In this document: in pieces, positions 1-7,216 of the stretch
Position numbering within the stretch: the first letter of the stretch is position 1
Layout of the letters: every line of letters begins with the position of its first letter
From: Spirochaetaceae bacterium
GTDB lineage: Bacteria; Spirochaetota; Spirochaetia; UBA9216
Assembly: GCA_028527945.1 (NCBI GenBank)
Contig: JAQQAK010000308.1
Coordinates: 1-13,908 of the forward strand
DNA: 13,908 bases
Direction: 5' to 3'
Notes under the pieces: generated by a model
The model's database searches: none
What the model saw: the letters and a program-made list of their open reading frames with translations, nothing else
Told to the model about the DNA's origin: nothing
Made by a program: the position numbers and the translations under genes

Positions 1-1
1 A

Positions 2-163
2 GATCTTCTTTTATCAAAACAAATTAAATCAGAGTATTTCACACTTGAAGATCCTGGAAAAGAACTTGCTCAAACAGTAGTGTTCTCTATAATATGGATA
101 CCCTATATTCTAAAATCAACAAGAGTAAAAGAGACCTTTATAGTACGATATAAAGGAAAATAA
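2..163 (+). CDS. C-terminal fragment of a DUF2569-like membrane protein (5' end outside window)
   Basis: An open frame runs from the left edge to TAA at 161-163 and encodes the last 53 residues of a protein. Seen: a hydrophobic stretch (TVVFSIIWIPYILKS) followed by a basic, Thr/Phe-containing tail (TRVKETFIVRYKGK). The pattern of a last membrane helix ending in IWIPY, then a K/R-rich S-x-R-V-K-x-T-F segment, is what I recall of the C-terminus of DUF2569 membrane proteins, whose function is unknown. The stop lies only 2 nt before the ATG at 166, and the SD of the next gene is inside this reading frame. The two genes are therefore probably cotranscribed and translationally coupled. The family call rests on a short segment recognised by eye, so it is moderate; that this is a real coding 3' end is more secure. 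Confidence 0.6.
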   Translation, partial: DLLLSKQIKSEYFTLEDPGKELAQTVVFSIIWIPYILKSTRVKETFIVRYKGK

Positions 164-165
164 AT

Positions 166-1713
166 ATGACTATAAAAGACTTCAGACAAGCTGAACAGGA
201 TGCAATAACAAACCTGTCGGAACAATGCAAGGTGACAGTTGAAAAACTCATCAATGAGCTTATCGGTAAAAGCATTCATAGTCGATTCAAAGAAGATGTG
301 ACAACCGTAGTTAGAGATGGTGCTATACAAACTCTTGTTCTGACTCCGTTTTTCTTTAAATTGAAAGATTTCAGTGCAATAACACAACTGCCGGATCTTG
401 AAGAGCTATATATTTCAGAAGGCCATCAAAAGAGTAAGGAAAACCGGGTTAACAAAATCTGTATTGGTAAAGAAAGTAAAATCCATACCCTTTCTATCTA
501 TGCCGCGAATCTTAAAGAACTGATAATAGAAAATGAAAAGATCACTCAGCTTGATCTTCTTTGCCCCGAACTAATGCTTCTGGAAATGCGCATGTGGCAA
601 AGAGTTACAAAACTGGCCCTGTCGGATTCAAAATTGATAGATTTTAACAACTATTCCATTCCATGGGAGAATCTAATCAATCTGAATATCAAGAATCAGG
701 ATATGAGCATACCATTTCAAAAACTCGGCAATTGCCAATCCATAATAATTGAGAATTACTATAATCGGGGAATTGAGCATTTCAAAGGAGCCAAGGTTAC
801 CTTTAAGTCAGATAAACTTGAAGAGATTAAGCTGTGGAAGACCGGGATAAAGTCATTGAACCTGAAAAAGTGTCAAAAGATCAAAACCCTCAATGTAACC
901 GAAGATAACCTCTCAAAGCTGGATTTTAATCCAGAAAATATCAGGAAGCTTGATGTCTTTACCGGGACCAAAGTAGTTACTCTCAAAAAAGTAAGACAAT
1001 GCTCTCTGCTGGAAGAATTAAGGCTGAGGCATGTCCCGGACATGAATGTTTCCTTGGCACTGCCTCATCTAAAGTCAATTTGCCTGTTTGACATAAATAC
1101 CATTACCATTGATACGGTAAATTGCGAAAACCTCTCAAATCTGACTCTTCACAATGGAGCGGTTACGCATATAAAGATGAAAAAAGGAGAGTTAACTTTA
1201 GACCGGATAGAAAGATTGAAGGATGTTGATGTGAGATCAAGCCTGATGCTTGACTGGTTCAGTTACTATCCTGATCAGGTAAAAGATGTGGTACTGCTCT
1301 GCCGGGAGTCACACCCCTTATTTAATAAATTCATTAAGAAAGATTTTTCTGATATTAGTTTTTCTGAGAGCCGCAAAGAGGATATTGAAGAATTATTTCA
1401 ACACTACAATTGGGACTTCGGCCTGGAGCCTGTTTTCTGGATTATTAATCACAAAAATTGTGACAAGGGAACGGCATTAAAAGCCTATTGGTATAACTGC
1501 CCCGGTTGGTATACACAATATAAAAGGCAGGCAGACATTCCAAAGTATGAACAGAAGGGCGCAAAACTAAAAAAGGATATAGAGAAATTATATCTCTCAG
1601 GATTTTATGAAACCTCTGATTATTCTTTTAATCCCGCAGCTGAACATGTCGAAATGTATGCTGATGTTCAAAGCCTGGACAAACTTCCCCCGGAGATGCT
1701 TGAGCCGGTTTGA
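166..1713 (+). CDS. Leucine-rich-repeat-like protein with C-terminal DUF4274-type domain
   Basis: The product is 515 aa with no signal peptide or membrane segment, so probably cytoplasmic. ATG 166 is preceded by AAAGGA at 152-157. Residues about 55-360 show irregular LRR-like spacing of Leu/Ile (for example KIHTLSIYAANLKELIIEN at 105-123 and IKSLNLKKCQKIKTLNV at 228-244), typical of a solenoid with degenerate repeats. Residues about 403-475 (HYNWDFGLEPVFWIINHKNC at 413-432, then DKGTALKAYWY) match the pattern I know from DUF4274: Y-N-W-D near its start, then N-x-x-C-D-x-G-T-A-L. Neither part indicates an enzymatic activity. Such LRR/DUF proteins are often linked to protein-protein interaction, but a role is not inferable here. 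It follows the DUF2569-like gene by 2 nt. No convincing terminator follows, and the TetR gene has its own promoter downstream. LRR nature is an inference from spacing. Confidence 0.8.
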   Translation: MTIKDFRQAEQDAITNLSEQCKVTVEKLINELIGKSIHSRFKEDVTTVVRDGAIQTLVLTPFFFKLKDFSAITQLPDLEELYISEGHQKSKENRVNKICIGKESKIHTLSIYAANLKELIIENEKITQLDLLCPELMLLEMRMWQRVTKLALSDSKLIDFNNYSIPWENLINLNIKNQDMSIPFQKLGNCQSIIIENYYNRGIEHFKGAKVTFKSDKLEEIKLWKTGIKSLNLKKCQKIKTLNVTEDNLSKLDFNPENIRKLDVFTGTKVVTLKKVRQCSLLEELRLRHVPDMNVSLALPHLKSICLFDINTITIDTVNCENLSNLTLHNGAVTHIKMKKGELTLDRIERLKDVDVRSSLMLDWFSYYPDQVKDVVLLCRESHPLFNKFIKKDFSDISFSESRKEDIEELFQHYNWDFGLEPVFWIINHKNCDKGTALKAYWYNCPGWYTQYKRQADIPKYEQKGAKLKKDIEKLYLSGFYETSDYSFNPAAEHVEMYADVQSLDKLPPEMLEPV

Positions 1714-1815
1714 ATTATAATAAGACAAAAGCTCATCTAAAATTATTAAAAGTGTCCAATATTTATGCCTCACTCATTAGGCCTTACTAATTTTATAATA
1801 ATCATCTCATAAACA

Positions 1816-1844
1816 TTGACTCAATTTCTATTTGGTGTTAACTT
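1816..1844 (+). promoter_or_regulatory. Sigma-70-type promoter of the tetR-family gene
   Basis: TTGACT (1816-1821) is followed after exactly 17 nt by TAACTT (1839-1844), a -35/-10 pair with a good -35 and an acceptable -10. The start of transcription would fall near 1851, leaving a leader of about 37 nt before the proposed start codon at 1888. A TTG inside the -35 box happens to be in frame with the regulator gene and could be mistaken for its start codon. Confidence 0.6.
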
Positions 1845-1856
1845 CTTGAAAGTTAA
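1838..1856 (+). promoter_or_regulatory. Inverted-repeat operator, probably for TetR autoregulation
   Basis: Perfect 7-bp half-sites TTAACTT (1838-1844) and AAGTTAA (1850-1856) are separated by 5 nt. The left half-site coincides with the proposed -10 box and the right one covers the expected transcription start. A repressor bound here would block initiation. Size and placement suit a TetR-family dimer, and the gene downstream encodes one. That this particular protein binds here is inference. I found no second copy of the repeat in the gap before the ABC genes. Confidence 0.55.
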
Positions 1857-1887
1857 GAGAACACTGTTCACAAAGGTGGTGATATTT

Positions 1888-2505
1888 ATAGCACGAGATA
1901 AGACATCAACAAGGATAAAAATAATCAGGGAAGCCAGAAGTGAATTTCTGACCTTCGGTTTTGAAAAAGCTTCTATAAGACGAATTGCTGAAAAGGCAGG
2001 GGTTGTCCCGTCGGCTCTATATAGGCATTTCAAGGATAAAGAGGCTCTTTTCAGTTACTTTGTAGAACCTGCTCTAACAGAATACGACAAGATCTGTGAA
2101 ACCGACATGAACGAAGTCTATGAAATGCTGGATTCTGAAAAGGTCGATCAGATATGGAGTTATTCAGACGAGCAATTTACAGAACGAATACGCTTTATCT
2201 ATAAACATTATGAAGCATTCAAATTATTGTGTACCAGCGCGGAAGGAACAAAATATAACGACTTTCAGCACCAACTGGTAGAGAAAGATGTTCAGTCAAG
2301 TATGCTTCTGTGGAAAGGTCTAAAAGAAAAAGGTCTGCCGGTTAGAAATATTGATGAGAAAGATCTTCAGATAATAACCAGAGGGGTTTTCGGATCCTTA
2401 TTGGAGTTTATAATGCGTGATTATAGTGAAGAAGAGGCCTTACAGCGCTCCAAAACCATTGCGATATTTTTTAACAGCGGTATGCGGAGTATTTTTGGCT
2501 TATAG
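1888..2505 (+). CDS. TetR/AcrR-family transcriptional regulator (probable AUA start)
   Basis: The product is 205 aa from the chosen start, a normal size for the family. The N-terminal domain (residues about 8-55) is a classic TetR DNA-binding region: IIREARSEFLTFGFEKASI, then RRIAEKAGVVPSALYRHFKD, with the recognition helix near 38-47. The C-terminal ligand/dimer domain is not diagnostic. There is no in-frame ATG before the HTH. The candidates are TTG 1816 (inside the -35 box), GTG 1876 and GTG 1879 (both inside the SD) and ATA 1888. The SD-like AAAGGTGGTG at 1872-1881 sits 6 nt before ATA 1888, and starting there gives MARDKTSTR, a typical TetR N-terminus. I therefore chose ATA. It probably represses itself and the two ABC genes that begin 173 nt downstream. 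The 173-nt gap holds no gene and no clear promoter, so read-through from this promoter is possible. Confidence 0.88.
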   Translation: MARDKTSTRIKIIREARSEFLTFGFEKASIRRIAEKAGVVPSALYRHFKDKEALFSYFVEPALTEYDKICETDMNEVYEMLDSEKVDQIWSYSDEQFTERIRFIYKHYEAFKLLCTSAEGTKYNDFQHQLVEKDVQSSMLLWKGLKEKGLPVRNIDEKDLQIITRGVFGSLLEFIMRDYSEEEALQRSKTIAIFFNSGMRSIFGL

Positions 2506-2678
2506 TAAAATAGCGTATAAGTTATTTATGCCTTCTTAGGATTCCCATTACAAAACAAAAAAATATATTAAACAAAATTTCTCACCTCCAATTCAAAAGC
2601 CCGAGCTATGTTTTTTAGCCTTAACCATGGCCAGAAGAAGTGAGAAATCTAAGATTATATGATCAAAGGAGTAAAAGA

Positions 2679-4424
2679 ATGAATGAATTAAGCGCGTTAG
2701 TCGACTTATTGAATAAAAAAAATAAGCTTCTTATGCTTGCATCAATCATAACCTGTATACTATCTGTCGCCTTTGGGATTATCCCCTATTTTGGCGTATT
2801 TGGTATAGTTTCAGAGTTTTTAAAGGATTACAGTGAACCCACAGTATTGTTTAAATATGTAATAGCAATCACTATTGCAATAATATTAAAACATCTGCTT
2901 CACGGGACATCGACAAAAATATCTCATAGAGTTGCCTATCAAACCTTGGGTGAAACCCGAAAAAAAATGTTTAAAAAAATATCTTCGCTGCCCATGGGGT
3001 ATGTAAAAACAACTGCCTCAGGTGAGATAAAAACAATGATAATGGATCATACTGAACAGCTTGAGACCTTCTATGCGCACAACATTCCAGAAGTAATTTC
3101 CGGATTAGTTATTCCAATCTGCATGGAGATTGCAGTATTCAATCTTAACCGCCGAGTGGGATTTATTACCCTGATTCCGGTAGCACTATTTTTCATTTCA
3201 AGCGCCATCATGATTGTGGTTCAGATAAGAAAAATAGACGACTACAATAATTCAGTGGCTGATTTGAACGCTAATACCATTGAATATACCCACGGAATGA
3301 AAGAGCTTAAGATTTTTGCGGCTGATGATGCCACTTATGACAATTTTTCAAAAAGCATACGCAACTATAGTGAAATGATTATTCAGTGGTTTAAAAGCTG
3401 CCTTGGTTATGTAGCATTTAATCATGCGGATCTAACGGCTAACCTTGTCTTTTTATTCCCCCTTGGAGGACTTATGTTTCTCAATCAGGGGCTGACTGCA
3501 GCAAGTTTTATCATGTTTCTGTTTATGGGATTGGCCATGTTGATTCCGCTTGAAAAAATAGCAGATAATCTGGACTATATCGGTGTAAATGCCTCTGTCG
3601 CTAAAAAGATAGTGGATCTTCTTAATGAAGAAGAATTACCAGATACCGGTGTAGAAAAATCTTTAAAAGGCTATGATATTAAATTTGATAATGTAGATTT
3701 TTCCTATAATCAGGATAGCAAAATTCTTGACAATGTAACCTTTACCGCAAAAGAAAAGACTGTAACTGCTCTTGTTGGAGTTTCAGGAAGCGGAAAGAGT
3801 ACCCTGGCAAGCCTAATCTACCGCTTCTGGGATGTAAGTCAGGGGCAAATCAGTATGGGAGGAATTCCTTTAAAGGAGATGTCTCTGTCTCAATTAATGA
3901 ATAGTACCTCCTTTGTTACTCAGGGCAACTTTCTCTTTAAAAAGACTATCCGTGAAAACATCATGTTAGGTAATCAGGGCGCTACAGAAGAAGAAATGAT
4001 AGAAGCATCCAAAAGCGCTGTATGTCATGACTTTATTTCAAAACTGCCCCATGGATATGACACCATTGTCGACAAGGAAACAAAACTTAGCGGTGGAGAG
4101 AAACAGCGCATAACTATCGCCAGAGCCATACTGAAAAAGGCTCCTGTTGTAATTCTTGATGAGGCAACAGCATATATTGATCCTGATAATGAAGATCTAC
4201 TGCAAAAAGCATTGGCAAAACTATCTGAAAATAAAACGGTTTTGGTCATAGCCCACCGCCTTTCCAGCATTAAAAACGCTGATTCCATCATTGTGCTTGA
4301 AAACGGAAAAGTTATCACACAAGGTACACATGAAGTACTGATACAGGACTGCAAGGCTTATCAATCCATGTGGGATGCTTTTAATCAATCAGATAACTGG
4401 AAAATGGGAGGTTCAGCATCATGA
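2679..4424 (+). CDS. ABC half-transporter (fused membrane and ATPase domains), first of a pair
   Basis: The product is 581 aa. ATG 2679 is chosen over an upstream in-frame GTG at 2640 because AAAGGAG (2665-2671) lies 7 nt before it. Residues about 15-310 form the type-I exporter-fold membrane domain, with hydrophobic helices near 17-45, 58-75, 135-180 and 250-290. The nucleotide-binding domain (about 333-565) has Walker A GVSGSGKST (367-375), Q-loop Q415, signature LSGGE (470-474), Walker B VVILDEA (490-496) and H-loop H526. All catalytic residues are present. Just before the signature the loop is one residue shorter than in its partner, and the D-loop reads AYID rather than the usual S-x-L-D. 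Its stop overlaps the next start (ATGA, 4421-4424), so the two halves probably form a heterodimer. The substrate is unknown: drug or peptide export or siderophore import (YbtP/Q, IrtA/B-like) would all fit. Confidence 0.9.
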   Translation: MNELSALVDLLNKKNKLLMLASIITCILSVAFGIIPYFGVFGIVSEFLKDYSEPTVLFKYVIAITIAIILKHLLHGTSTKISHRVAYQTLGETRKKMFKKISSLPMGYVKTTASGEIKTMIMDHTEQLETFYAHNIPEVISGLVIPICMEIAVFNLNRRVGFITLIPVALFFISSAIMIVVQIRKIDDYNNSVADLNANTIEYTHGMKELKIFAADDATYDNFSKSIRNYSEMIIQWFKSCLGYVAFNHADLTANLVFLFPLGGLMFLNQGLTAASFIMFLFMGLAMLIPLEKIADNLDYIGVNASVAKKIVDLLNEEELPDTGVEKSLKGYDIKFDNVDFSYNQDSKILDNVTFTAKEKTVTALVGVSGSGKSTLASLIYRFWDVSQGQISMGGIPLKEMSLSQLMNSTSFVTQGNFLFKKTIRENIMLGNQGATEEEMIEASKSAVCHDFISKLPHGYDTIVDKETKLSGGEKQRITIARAILKKAPVVILDEATAYIDPDNEDLLQKALAKLSENKTVLVIAHRLSSIKNADSIIVLENGKVITQGTHEVLIQDCKAYQSMWDAFNQSDNWKMGGSAS

Positions 4425-6163
4425 TAGAGATGATTAAAAAGTTTTTAAAACTATCGGGGAAAAAGAAAAAAAATCTGTATATAGCCTGGTTCTTTCAGCT
4501 TCTGACCTCTATGTGTGAAGGAGGCATATACTTTACCCTCTTCTATGTGATAAAGGATCTTCTGTCAGGAGATTTTTCAAGAACATCGGTAAAATACTTT
4601 GGGATTAGCTTCCTGGTTTATACCCTTGTTCACATGCTGGTTTACTTTGGTACTGTTATCAACCAGCGGCCTGTTGCCTATGCAATAATGAGAGATGAAA
4701 GATTAAATGCTGCAAATACAATTAAGGGATTTCCTCTGTACTTCTTTTCAAAAGACAAGATTAGTCAGCTAACCTCATTGTTTACTACAGATCTAACCTT
4801 CGCTGAAATGAATATAATGGAAGTTATTTCAGGTTTTGTATCAAGTATTATTATGACTATTGTTTTTTCTTTAATGCTTTTATTTATTGATTACCGTATG
4901 GCATTGCTTCTTTTACTGGGCATTATCCCGGGAGTTCTTATTTATCATCAATCAAAAAAGAGGATGGATAAAAATGGAATAATTAGAAAAGAAGCCCAGG
5001 TATCGATGATTGATACAACACTTGAATATGTTCAGGGTATGGAAACTATAAAAGCTTATCAAATGGATGATGTTAACTCTATTGTTGAAAAGCAGGTTGA
5101 TGATTATGCCAAAGCCGCTGATCACTATGAAACAGCATTAACCAATAGCAATACAATTTACAAAATAGGGTTGAATATGGGTATATTTATAAGTTTGTTT
5201 GGAGGAGTTTTTCTGCTAAAAAACAGCCTGATTGAACCTGATGTTTATATTTTCTTTGCCGTTATGGGTATTATTTTCTACCGTCCCATGGAGAGTCTTA
5301 TTGACGCCTTTGCAGTCTTAAATCTGGCTAATCAGTCTCTGGACAATATCCTTCTGTACCATCAACAAAGTGGAGATGATTCAAAAACAAAGGCTGCAAA
5401 ATTTAATGAAAAGCAGGCTGATGTTCGTTTTGAAAATGTTTCTTTCAGCTATGATAAAAATATAAAGGCTATTGATCATGTAAGCTTTAGCGCTAAACCC
5501 GGAAGTTTGACTGCCCTAGTAGGGCCTTCAGGCAGCGGAAAAAGTACTCTGCTTAATATGATTCCCAATTTTGTGACACCTCAGTCTGGTCATATTTATA
5601 TTAATGACATTGATACAAAAACTATGGACAAAAAGGATCTGATACGGCACATAAGTATTGTTTTTCAGGATGTCTACCTGTTCCATGATACCTTGCTGAA
5701 TAATATTCGCATGGGTAATTCAGAAGCGACAGAGACACAGGTTATAGAAGCTGCAAAGAAGGCCAGATGTCATGAGTTTATACAGAGCCTTCCTGATGGA
5801 TATCAGACTGTAATAAGTGAGGGAGGAGCAAGTCTGTCCGGCGGAGAAAGACAGCGTATAGCCATTGCCAGAGCAATATTAAAAAACGCGCCTGTTATTC
5901 TTCTGGATGAAGCACTCTCAAGTTTGGACTCCGAAAACGCGGTAGCTATTCAGAAAGGAATAGAAGAAATGATTCAGGGAAAGACAGTATTTCTTGTATC
6001 ACATACCCTATCTTATCTACGTAATGCCGACCAGATACTGGTGCTTGAAGCCGGTCATCTAAAAGGAAATGGCCAACATACGGCTTTGCTTGACAGCTGC
6101 CATCTCTATAAAAACATGTGGGAAAAAGAAAACGCTACAAAAAGCTGGAAACTTACCGGTTAA
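4421..6163 (+). CDS. ABC half-transporter (fused membrane and ATPase domains), second of a pair
   Basis: The product is 580 aa. ATG 4421 lies in a 4-nt overlap with the preceding stop and has GGGAGG (4406-4411) as SD. The membrane domain covers residues about 18-305, with hydrophobic segments near 20-45, 60-80, 135-175 and 250-290. The ATPase domain (about 335-565) has Walker A GPSGSGKST (368-376), Q416, signature LSGGE (472-476), Walker B VILLDEA (492-498), D-loop SSLD and H528. All consensus residues are intact. It resembles its neighbour throughout the ATPase part, including CHxFIxxLPxGY before the signature and a similar tail (MW, then W-K near the C-terminus). The pair therefore arose by tandem duplication and probably works as a heterodimer in the cytoplasmic membrane. 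The gene is followed after 8 nt by an intrinsic terminator, marking the operon end. The substrate cannot be read from the sequence. Confidence 0.9.
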   Translation: MIEMIKKFLKLSGKKKKNLYIAWFFQLLTSMCEGGIYFTLFYVIKDLLSGDFSRTSVKYFGISFLVYTLVHMLVYFGTVINQRPVAYAIMRDERLNAANTIKGFPLYFFSKDKISQLTSLFTTDLTFAEMNIMEVISGFVSSIIMTIVFSLMLLFIDYRMALLLLLGIIPGVLIYHQSKKRMDKNGIIRKEAQVSMIDTTLEYVQGMETIKAYQMDDVNSIVEKQVDDYAKAADHYETALTNSNTIYKIGLNMGIFISLFGGVFLLKNSLIEPDVYIFFAVMGIIFYRPMESLIDAFAVLNLANQSLDNILLYHQQSGDDSKTKAAKFNEKQADVRFENVSFSYDKNIKAIDHVSFSAKPGSLTALVGPSGSGKSTLLNMIPNFVTPQSGHIYINDIDTKTMDKKDLIRHISIVFQDVYLFHDTLLNNIRMGNSEATETQVIEAAKKARCHEFIQSLPDGYQTVISEGGASLSGGERQRIAIARAILKNAPVILLDEALSSLDSENAVAIQKGIEEMIQGKTVFLVSHTLSYLRNADQILVLEAGHLKGNGQHTALLDSCHLYKNMWEKENATKSWKLTG

Positions 6164-6171
6164 CAATACAG

Positions 6172-6198
6172 GGCCTCTGATTTTTTCAGAGGCCTTTT
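6172..6198 (+). terminator. Rho-independent terminator of the ABC transporter operon
   Basis: A perfect 9-bp stem, GGCCTCTGA (6172-6180) with TCAGAGGCC (6186-6194), encloses a 5-T loop and is followed by a T run. It begins 8 nt after the stop of the second ABC gene. Confidence 0.9.
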
Positions 6199-6378
6199 CT
6201 TATTTACAATTATTTACAGAAAAAAGAATTAAACTTATGTTACAAGTCGATAATATAGCACCGATAAACCAATAAAATAGAAGATTATAAAAACACGAAA
6301 ATTATATATTTTTTTTCTTTTCGTCAAGCTAAACAGGGTTTATCATGTAAATATAAATTCTACAGCAAGGGGCTTTTT

Positions 6379-6681
6379 ATGAATCCGTATTATGAGCTAT
6401 CAAAAAAAGTTCAAAAAGTTTTGATTGAAGATGTGAAGGAAGGAGTATTTCCAGAAGCACAATTAAGAATGTGTTACAGATTATTTTCAACTTTTCCGGA
6501 TATAAACTCCGAAAAATATTTTTTAGATTTAGGAAAAAAGGAATTTCAACTTTCACAAAGAATGGACTACACTGATATCGCAGAATCACCTTTTAGCAGT
6601 TTTTTCGATTTTCCAAGAAGCCTCTATATTGCTCAAGATCTTATCAATAAGGCTATTGGAGAAAAGGCCCTAGTATGTTAA
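6379..6681 (+). CDS. Small protein of unknown function (100 aa)
   Basis: I do not recognise this protein. It is 100 aa, largely charged and amphipathic, with no signal peptide or membrane helix and only one pair of cysteines (C52 region and the C-terminal residue). ATG 6379 is preceded by AAGGGG at about 6367-6372, a fair SD at suitable spacing. Asp/Glu/Lys-rich helix-forming segments (for example LSKKVQKVLIEDVKEGVF near 7-24) look like genuine coding sequence. It stands alone after the ABC operon terminator and converges with the - strand operon. The 215-nt gap upstream contains the terminator and then AT-rich DNA without a promoter I can defend. An antisense frame over the same stretch is judged a shadow because it lacks an SD. 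Confidence 0.6.
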   Translation: MNPYYELSKKVQKVLIEDVKEGVFPEAQLRMCYRLFSTFPDINSEKYFLDLGKKEFQLSQRMDYTDIAESPFSSFFDFPRSLYIAQDLINKAIGEKALVC

Positions 6682-6733
6682 TTGTACAATAACTTTTAGA
6701 AGACAATTTATCAGCTTTATCCTATTGTGTTGA

Positions 6734-6754
6734 AATAATTTGCTCATAATTATT
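6734..6754. terminator. Weak AT-rich hairpin between convergent genes, possible terminator
   Basis: AATAATT (6734-6740) and AATTATT (6748-6754) form a 7-bp stem with a 7-nt loop, overlapping the stop codon of the - strand MarR gene. It contains only A-T pairs, so it is weak. It is the only hairpin I can find in the 68-nt convergent gap and could serve either side. Confidence 0.3.
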
Positions 6755-7202
6755 CATTTTTAATCGATTCATAGTTATTCCACGATAGATTGTTATCTAT
6801 AATTTGTAGAAGCTTTGAGATGGCCTCGAAATCAGCAGAAGAAACCCCTTTGGTTACGGTAGCCTCAATATCAGTCTTAAGCTTTTCCAGATCTACTTGT
6901 AAATCCCGTCCCCGTTCATCGAGAGTAATGAGAAAGGATCTGGCGTCATCTGGATCCTTGTCGCGAACAACATACCCAAGCCCCTCAAGCTTTTTTAAAG
7001 AGCGCCCAATATTAGTTCGATCAATTCCCATTACACGTGAAAGTTCTTCCTGACGACATTCTTCATTTTCATACAAAAAGAGCAATATCCTCATTTCAGC
7101 ATGGCTTATTCCATAACGTGTTAATTCCCTATCACTTATCTGGTGCATTTTTTTTATGATACTTCTGATTGAACTGAAAAAAGCGCTGTCGCTTGAAAAC
7201 AT
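6750..7202 (-). CDS. MarR-family transcriptional regulator, last gene of the activase operon
   Basis: The product is 150 aa, the usual MarR length. ATG at 7202 is preceded by AAGGAAGGG, a strong SD. The winged-helix domain spans about 33-95: YGISHAEMRILLFLY, then the helix-turn-helix with recognition helix DRTNIGRSLKKLE (61-73), GYVVRDKDPDDARSF and the wing. The flanking helices give the dimer interface. It is clearly a paralogue of the regulator at the other end of the operon. Both begin MFS-x-D-xx-FF-xx-IR and share the YG-x(3)-EM-x(2)-LL, GY-x(2)-R and G-[VI]-SS positions. It is the fourth gene of the operon, 14 nt after the methyltransferase gene. Its placement at the end suggests feedback control of the operon or of another target. 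The ligand is unknown. Confidence 0.9.
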   Translation of the reverse strand: MFSSDSAFFSSIRSIIKKMHQISDRELTRYGISHAEMRILLFLYENEECRQEELSRVMGIDRTNIGRSLKKLEGLGYVVRDKDPDDARSFLITLDERGRDLQVDLEKLKTDIEATVTKGVSSADFEAISKLLQIIDNNLSWNNYESIKNE

Positions 7203-7216
7203 AAATTTCCCTTCCT

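Noticed and set aside
103..387. Antisense open frame over the start of the LRR-like gene
   Set aside because: It overlaps a well-supported + strand gene and the DUF2569-like 3' end, has no SD and low-complexity Phe/Tyr-rich content; a shadow frame.
861..1130. True nucleotide repeats under the LRR-like region
   Set aside because: Leu/Ile spacing repeats in the protein, but I see no repeated DNA units; the repeats are ancient and diverged.
2640..2678. GTG 2640 as an upstream start of the first ABC gene
   Set aside because: No SD precedes it, while ATG 2679 has AAAGGAG at ideal spacing and gives a normal N-terminus.
6681..6690. Palindrome ATTGTACAAT between the convergent genes
   Set aside because: It overlaps a stop codon between two 3' ends where no promoter is expected; a 10-nt AT-rich palindrome alone is not enough.
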